A DNA stretch of 64,000 nt, taken from Azospirillum sp. TSO22-1. GTDB lineage: Bacteria > Pseudomonadota > Alphaproteobacteria > Azospirillales > Azospirillaceae. Under the pieces are notes generated by a model. That model was not told the DNA's origin, did no database searches, and saw only the letters and a program-made list of their open reading frames with translations. Both the position numbers and the translations under genes were made by a program. Position 1 is the stretch's first letter; each line of letters starts with the position of its first letter. The stretch covers positions 1-64,000 of the forward strand of contig NZ_LGQZ01000107.1 in assembly GCF_003116015.1 (NCBI RefSeq), read 5' to 3'. Of this stretch, positions 60,290 through 64,000 are shown in pieces.

Positions 60290-61327
60290 ATGCGGCCATC
60301 GTTCAAGGGATTGGTCATCGCCGGCGTTCTGGGCGCGTTGTCGCTGCTGACGGCCGTGCCGGCCGCAACACCCGCGCGGGCGGAGGAGGTGCCGGAGGTG
60401 GTGCGCCTCGGCTATGCCGGCGGGCCGCGGGTCTGGATGCTCGGCAAGGCCGACGGCTCGTTCGAGAAGGCGTTCGGCACGCCGGTGAAGTGGATTCCCT
60501 TCGCGTCCGGCGCCGACGTGCTGACCTTGCTGGCCGCCAAGGAACTGGACATCGTCCGCTTCGGCTCCAGCCCGGCGACCGCCGGCATCATCCGCAAGCT
60601 GCCGGTCGAGGTGGTCGCCGTCTCCGGCGTGATCGCCACCAGCGAGCGGCTGATCGCCCGTCCGGGCATCGGGTCGGTCAAGCAGTTGGAAGGCAAGACG
60701 GTCGCCTACCCGGCCAACTCCACCGCGCACTACGCGCTGCAGGCCGCGTTCAAGGTCCACAAGGTGGATGTCGCCAAGGTGAAGCAGGTGACGCTGAAGC
60801 CGGCCGAGCTGGTGGCGGCGTGGTCGCGCGGCGACATCGACGCAGCCTACGTCTGGGGGCCCTTCACCCAGCAGCTGGAGGCGCAGGGCGGCAAGGAGAT
60901 CCTGGCGTCGCGCGACCTGCAGAAGGACGGCTACTACGTCTGGAACAACTACGTCGTCCGCACCGAGTTCGCGAAGAAGTACCCGCAGGTCGTTGTCAAG
61001 CTGCTGCAGGTCCACCAGCAGAAGGTGGACCAGTACAAGGCCGACCCGGAAGGCTCCGCCAAGATCATCGCCGCGCACCTGAACGTCGACCTCGACGCCA
61101 CGCGCAGCACGCTGGCCGGGCTGGAATACCCGTCGCTGGCCGAGCAGCTGACCCCGCGCTGGGTGGGCGACGGCGCCACCACGCCGGACTCGACCATCGC
61201 CCGCGGCATGGCCGACACCGCCGCCTTCCTGGCGGAGATCGGCGAGGTGCGCAAGGCGGACATCCCGCCCTCCTTCGCGCCCTTCATCAACACCAGCTAC
61301 CTGCGTCAGGCGGTGGGCCAGAAATGA
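60290..61327 (+). CDS. Sulfonate/taurine-type ABC substrate-binding protein
   Basis: This is a 345-residue periplasmic binding protein of the TauA/SsuA (NMT1-like) family. The signal peptide (GLVIAGVLGALSLLTAVPAATPARA) is cleaved near residue 31. The mature chain begins EVPEVVRLGYAGGPRVWMLGKADGSFEKAFG. ELDIVRFGSSPATAGI (~85) and AWSRGDIDAAYVWGPF (~185) are typical ligand-site stretches of taurine-binding relatives. It overlaps the permease gene by 4 bases (ATGA). The ligand could be taurine, another alkanesulfonate or a related nitrogenous compound. Confidence 0.88.
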   Translation: MRPSFKGLVIAGVLGALSLLTAVPAATPARAEEVPEVVRLGYAGGPRVWMLGKADGSFEKAFGTPVKWIPFASGADVLTLLAAKELDIVRFGSSPATAGIIRKLPVEVVAVSGVIATSERLIARPGIGSVKQLEGKTVAYPANSTAHYALQAAFKVHKVDVAKVKQVTLKPAELVAAWSRGDIDAAYVWGPFTQQLEAQGGKEILASRDLQKDGYYVWNNYVVRTEFAKKYPQVVVKLLQVHQQKVDQYKADPEGSAKIIAAHLNVDLDATRSTLAGLEYPSLAEQLTPRWVGDGATTPDSTIARGMADTAAFLAEIGEVRKADIPPSFAPFINTSYLRQAVGQK

Positions 61328-62118
61328 CCCGCACCGACGGCACGCGCGGTTCCGCGCTGCGCCGCCCGCTGCTCAGCCTCGCCGCCACGGCGGCGGTGCT
61401 GGCGGTGTGGCAGGCGTCCGGCGCGCTGGGCTGGATCGGCCCGAACCTGCTGCCCACCCCCACCGAGGTGCTGACCACCGCGGCGGAGCTGGCGGAGACC
61501 GGCTACCGCCAGGTGCCGTTGTGGGAGCACGTGGCCGTCAGCCTGGCCCGCGCGATGGCGGCGTTCCTCGCCGCCATCGCCACCGGCGTGCCGCTGGGGC
61601 TGGTGATGGGAGTGTCGCCGACCGCGTCGGCGCTGCTCGATCCCTTCGTGCAGTTCCTGCGGCCGCTGCCGAAGCTGGCGCTGATCCCGCTGGTCATCGT
61701 CTGGTTCGGCATCGGCGAGTTCTCGAAGTTCTTCCTGATCTACCTCGCCACCTTCCTCAGCGTGGTGGCGGGAGCCGCCGCCGCAGTGGCCTCGGTTGGC
61801 CGCGACCGGCTGCGCGCGGCGGAAGTGCTGGGCGTCAACCGCTGGCAGATGTTCCGCCACGTGCTGCTGCCCAGCACGCTGCCGGACCTCTTCACCAGCG
61901 TGCGCCTCGCCATCGGCATCGGCTGGACGACGCTGATCGCCGCCGAGATGGTCGCCGCCACCTCCGGCCTCGGCTGGATGGTGGTCAACGCCGGCGCCTA
62001 CCTGCGCACCGACGTGGTGCTGCTGGGGATCGTGCTGCTGGGGCTGTTCGGATACCTGCTCGACCTCGCCGTGGTCGGGCTCCGCAAACGGGTGGTGCCA
62101 TGGATGGGTCGGGAGTGA
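61324..62118 (+). CDS. Sulfonate/taurine-type ABC permease
   Basis: This is a 264-residue TauC/SsuC-type inner-membrane permease with six membrane segments (LLSLAATAAVLAVWQASGAL first). The start of the EAA coupling loop reads RAAEVLGVNRWQMFRHVLLPSTLPDLFTSVRLAIGIGWTTLIAAEM (~160-205), very typical of this family. The ATG overlaps the binding-protein stop, and the 3' end overlaps the ATPase gene by about 19 bases, so the three genes are a tightly coupled operon. Confidence 0.92.
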   Translation: MTRTDGTRGSALRRPLLSLAATAAVLAVWQASGALGWIGPNLLPTPTEVLTTAAELAETGYRQVPLWEHVAVSLARAMAAFLAAIATGVPLGLVMGVSPTASALLDPFVQFLRPLPKLALIPLVIVWFGIGEFSKFFLIYLATFLSVVAGAAAAVASVGRDRLRAAEVLGVNRWQMFRHVLLPSTLPDLFTSVRLAIGIGWTTLIAAEMVAATSGLGWMVVNAGAYLRTDVVLLGIVLLGLFGYLLDLAVVGLRKRVVPWMGRE

Positions 62119-62912
62119 TCGCGCCGCCGCGCGCAAAGATCCGCGTCGAGAGCGTCGTGAAGACCTACGCCGCCGACCGCGCCGCGGCGCGGACCACGGC
62201 GCTGCAGGACGTGTCGCTGCACTTGGGCGAGGGGGAGCTGGTCTGCCTGCTCGGCCCCAGCGGCTGCGGCAAGTCCACCGTGCTGAACCTGATCGCCGGC
62301 TTCGAGCGGCCGGAGTTCGGCGCGGTGACGGTGGACGGCCGGCCGGTGGAGCGCCCCGGCCCCGACCGCGCCGTGGTGTTCCAGCAGCCGCAGCTGTTCC
62401 CCTGGCTGAGCGTGCTCGACAACGTCACCTTCGGCCCGCGCATGGCCGGCGTGCCGCCCGCCCGGTACCGGGAGGACGCCGAACGCTACCTGCGCCTGGT
62501 CGGCCTCACCGGGTTCGAGCGGCACGCCCCCTACGAGCTGTCCGGCGGCATGCGCCAGCGCGTGGCGCTGGCCCGCGCCTGGATCGCCAACCCCGCCGTG
62601 CTGCTGATGGACGAGCCGTTCGCCGCGCTCGACGCGCAGACGCGGCTGACCATGCAGGAGCTGCTGCTCGACCTGCGGCGCGCCACCGGCACCACCATCC
62701 TGTTCGTCACCCACGACATCGACGAAGCGCTGTTCCTCGCCGACCGCGTGCTGGTGATGACCGCCCGCCCCGGCCGCATCAAGGCCGAGGTGGCGGTCCC
62801 GCGCGCCGCCGTGCGCGACTTCGACAACCTGTTCGACGCCCCCGCGATGGCGCAGCGCCGCCACGACCTCATCGCCCTGGTGCGCGAGGAAGCGCGCAAG
62901 GCCGCCCCCTGA
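62100..62912 (+). CDS. Sulfonate/taurine-type ABC ATPase
   Basis: This is a 270-residue TauB/SsuB-type ABC ATPase. Walker A is GPSGCGKSTVLN (~residue 52), Q-loop VFQQPQLFPWLSV, signature ELSGGMRQRVALARAW (~142), Walker B AVLLMDEPFAALD (~165) and the switch His in FVTHDIDEALFLADR. There is no C-terminal regulatory domain. ATG 62100 lies inside the permease gene; a GTG at 62115 is also possible. A PLP-enzyme gene follows after 16 bp and probably belongs to the operon. Confidence 0.92.
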   Translation: MDGSGVIAPPRAKIRVESVVKTYAADRAAARTTALQDVSLHLGEGELVCLLGPSGCGKSTVLNLIAGFERPEFGAVTVDGRPVERPGPDRAVVFQQPQLFPWLSVLDNVTFGPRMAGVPPARYREDAERYLRLVGLTGFERHAPYELSGGMRQRVALARAWIANPAVLLMDEPFAALDAQTRLTMQELLLDLRRATGTTILFVTHDIDEALFLADRVLVMTARPGRIKAEVAVPRAAVRDFDNLFDAPAMAQRRHDLIALVREEARKAAP

Positions 62913-62928
62913 CCCTTCCGGAGCCCCG

Positions 62929-64000
62929 ATGACCCAGCCGCGCTTCCGCCTGGACCTGTACCGTTACCTCGCCGCCCACGCCGCCGACATCGTCGAGGAC
63001 GCCGCCGCGCTCGGCCGTGACCTTGCGATCCCGGAGGAGTGGCGCGGCCGCTTCGGCATCTCGGCCAGCAACTCCTCGGCCCCCGGCACGCTGCGCCACG
63101 AGGTGCTGGAGGCCATCGCCGGCGGCGCCCGCGAGTACGGCCCGCTGGCCGCCGTCGGCGACGAGATCCGCCGCACCGTCAAGTCGGTGTACGGCGACGG
63201 GTACGACGCCGTGCTGGTCAACAGCGCCGAGGCCGGGCTGTGGGTCGCCTACGAGACGCTGATCGCCCCGTCGCAGGTCGGCCGCGGCGACGCGGCGCGC
63301 GCCAAGGCGGTGGTCCCCTACGAGCGGCACGTCGAGCACCACGGCAGCTACGGCCGGCCCATACCCGCCCTCTACAAGGATCTGTTCGCCGACCGCGGCG
63401 CCACCGCCGGCGAACTCGGCCTGCTCGGCCGGCGGCTGGAGAACCTGGACATCGTCTTCGTCCGGCTGCCCGGCGCCCGCTACGACCTGCACGGCATCAA
63501 GTCCTACCCCGCGCCGCTGCTGACCGGGGTGGACGCCGAGGCGGCCGGCGCCGCGCTGGCCCGCGCCGCCGAGATCCACGCGGCGGAGTTCGGCGGCGTG
63601 GTGACGCTGGCCTACGACACGCCGGGCTACGGCTACGGGACCAAGGACGCCGACGGCACGTCCGTGCTGCACCGCCGGGCCGGCGAGCTGGCGGCGCGCT
63701 TCGGCGTGCCCTACGTCGCCGACAACGCCTGGGGCACGCCGTTCCTCGGCACCGACATCCGGCGCATCGGCGCCGACGTGATGATGTTCAGCATGGACAA
63801 GGTGGCCGGCGGCCCGACCGCCGGGCTGGTGATCGGCCGCGAGGGGCCGATGGTCAACATCCGCCGCGCGCTCGGCGTGCATGGCGAGCGCTTCGGCACC
63901 GTCTCGGCGCACGGCAAGGGCTCGCACGTCGCCGTCGATCCGGGCAAGGAGGCCCTCTATGGCTCGCTGGCGGCGCTGCGCCTGCTGCGCGACGCGCCGG
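62929..64000 (+). CDS. SelA-like fold-type I PLP enzyme (3' truncated by the window)
   Basis: This gene is open from ATG 62929 to the window end (at least 357 residues). The fold-type I PLP-binding lysine is in MFSMDKVAGGPTAGLVIGRE (~residue 288), closely matching the SDK-LLGGPQAG block of SelA-like enzymes, and the PLP aspartate is probably in VADNAWGTPFLGTD (~265). The N-terminal section (GRFGISASNSSAPGTLRHEVLEAIAGG) resembles cysteine-desulfurase/SelA-type entry regions. SelA-like proteins outside selenocysteine synthesis include racemases, lyases and unknowns. It lies 16 bp after the sulfonate ABC genes, so it may act on the imported amino compound. Its function is not assignable. Confidence 0.75.
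   Translation, partial: MTQPRFRLDLYRYLAAHAADIVEDAAALGRDLAIPEEWRGRFGISASNSSAPGTLRHEVLEAIAGGAREYGPLAAVGDEIRRTVKSVYGDGYDAVLVNSAEAGLWVAYETLIAPSQVGRGDAARAKAVVPYERHVEHHGSYGRPIPALYKDLFADRGATAGELGLLGRRLENLDIVFVRLPGARYDLHGIKSYPAPLLTGVDAEAAGAALARAAEIHAAEFGGVVTLAYDTPGYGYGTKDADGTSVLHRRAGELAARFGVPYVADNAWGTPFLGTDIRRIGADVMMFSMDKVAGGPTAGLVIGREGPMVNIRRALGVHGERFGTVSAHGKGSHVAVDPGKEALYGSLAALRLLRDAP

Overview
The window is GC-rich (roughly 70%), gene-dense DNA. It looks like a free-living or plant-associated alphaproteobacterium of the Rhodospirillales, probably Azospirillum or a close relative. This is inferred from the Suv3-type RNA helicase, the ppx-rlmE-guaB-rsmB housekeeping set, the many sensor kinases, the globin-coupled chemoreceptor, the type-I-secretion-like plant-polysaccharide hydrolase and the many ABC transporters. 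There is no 16S gene, so the genus is an inference. Both ends cut genes: a photolyase on the left and a SelA-like PLP enzyme on the right.

Layout. 1-5.3 kb: photolyase, a Tat-exported PhoX-type phosphatase, then a Zur-like repressor overlapping a CobW/Zng1-type zinc metallochaperone, with a near-perfect Zur box on the zur start. 5.4-13.1 kb, minus strand: a seven-gene nucleotide-sugar operon. It holds a heptose-type GHMP kinase, a sugar nucleotidyltransferase, a B12-binding radical SAM protein, an SDR, a ColD-like enzyme whose PLP lysine is replaced by His, and a pyruvate-dehydrogenase-like E1 alpha/beta pair with no E2. I read it as a candidate pathway for a deoxygenated, two-carbon-branched surface sugar, and it is the most novel item here. 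13-17.3 kb: a membrane histidine kinase and the Suv3 helicase. 17.6-26 kb: exopolysaccharide genes (WecG/TagA glycosyltransferase, Wzc-type tyrosine autokinase, GH10 glycanase, methyltransferase) and a large GH5 glycanase that appears inserted inside a Calx-beta fold.

26-34.1 kb: housekeeping genes (rsmB, guaB, rlmE, ppx/gppA, tRNA-Gln). Three plus-strand cell-wall or acyltransferase genes (mltA, GNAT, polysaccharide deacetylase) sit between rsmB and guaB. 34.3-40 kb: a LacI-regulated ABC importer operon ending in a GpdQ-like phosphodiesterase, with a perfect operator palindrome upstream. 40-45.9 kb: a LysR regulator divergent from a LeuCD-type hydro-lyase pair, a 2-hydroxycarboxylate carrier and an AbrB-type membrane protein. 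46-50.2 kb: a globin-coupled chemoreceptor overlapping a FixL-like PAS kinase, then an AraC regulator. 50.5-53.3 kb: an ECF sigma/anti-sigma pair divergent from a phosphoesterase-cupredoxin pair, with the same promoter motif facing both ways.

53.4-58.9 kb: a DUF4344 metallopeptidase operon, a periplasmic-sensing hybrid kinase and a methyltransferase. 58.9-60.1 kb is a decayed zone with a frameshifted response regulator abutting a fragment of a branched-chain amino-acid binding protein. 60.3-64 kb is a sulfonate/taurine-type ABC operon followed by the SelA-like enzyme. At least five related GC-rich double-hairpin repeats are scattered through the window; one has become the N-terminal coding sequence of an ABC permease.
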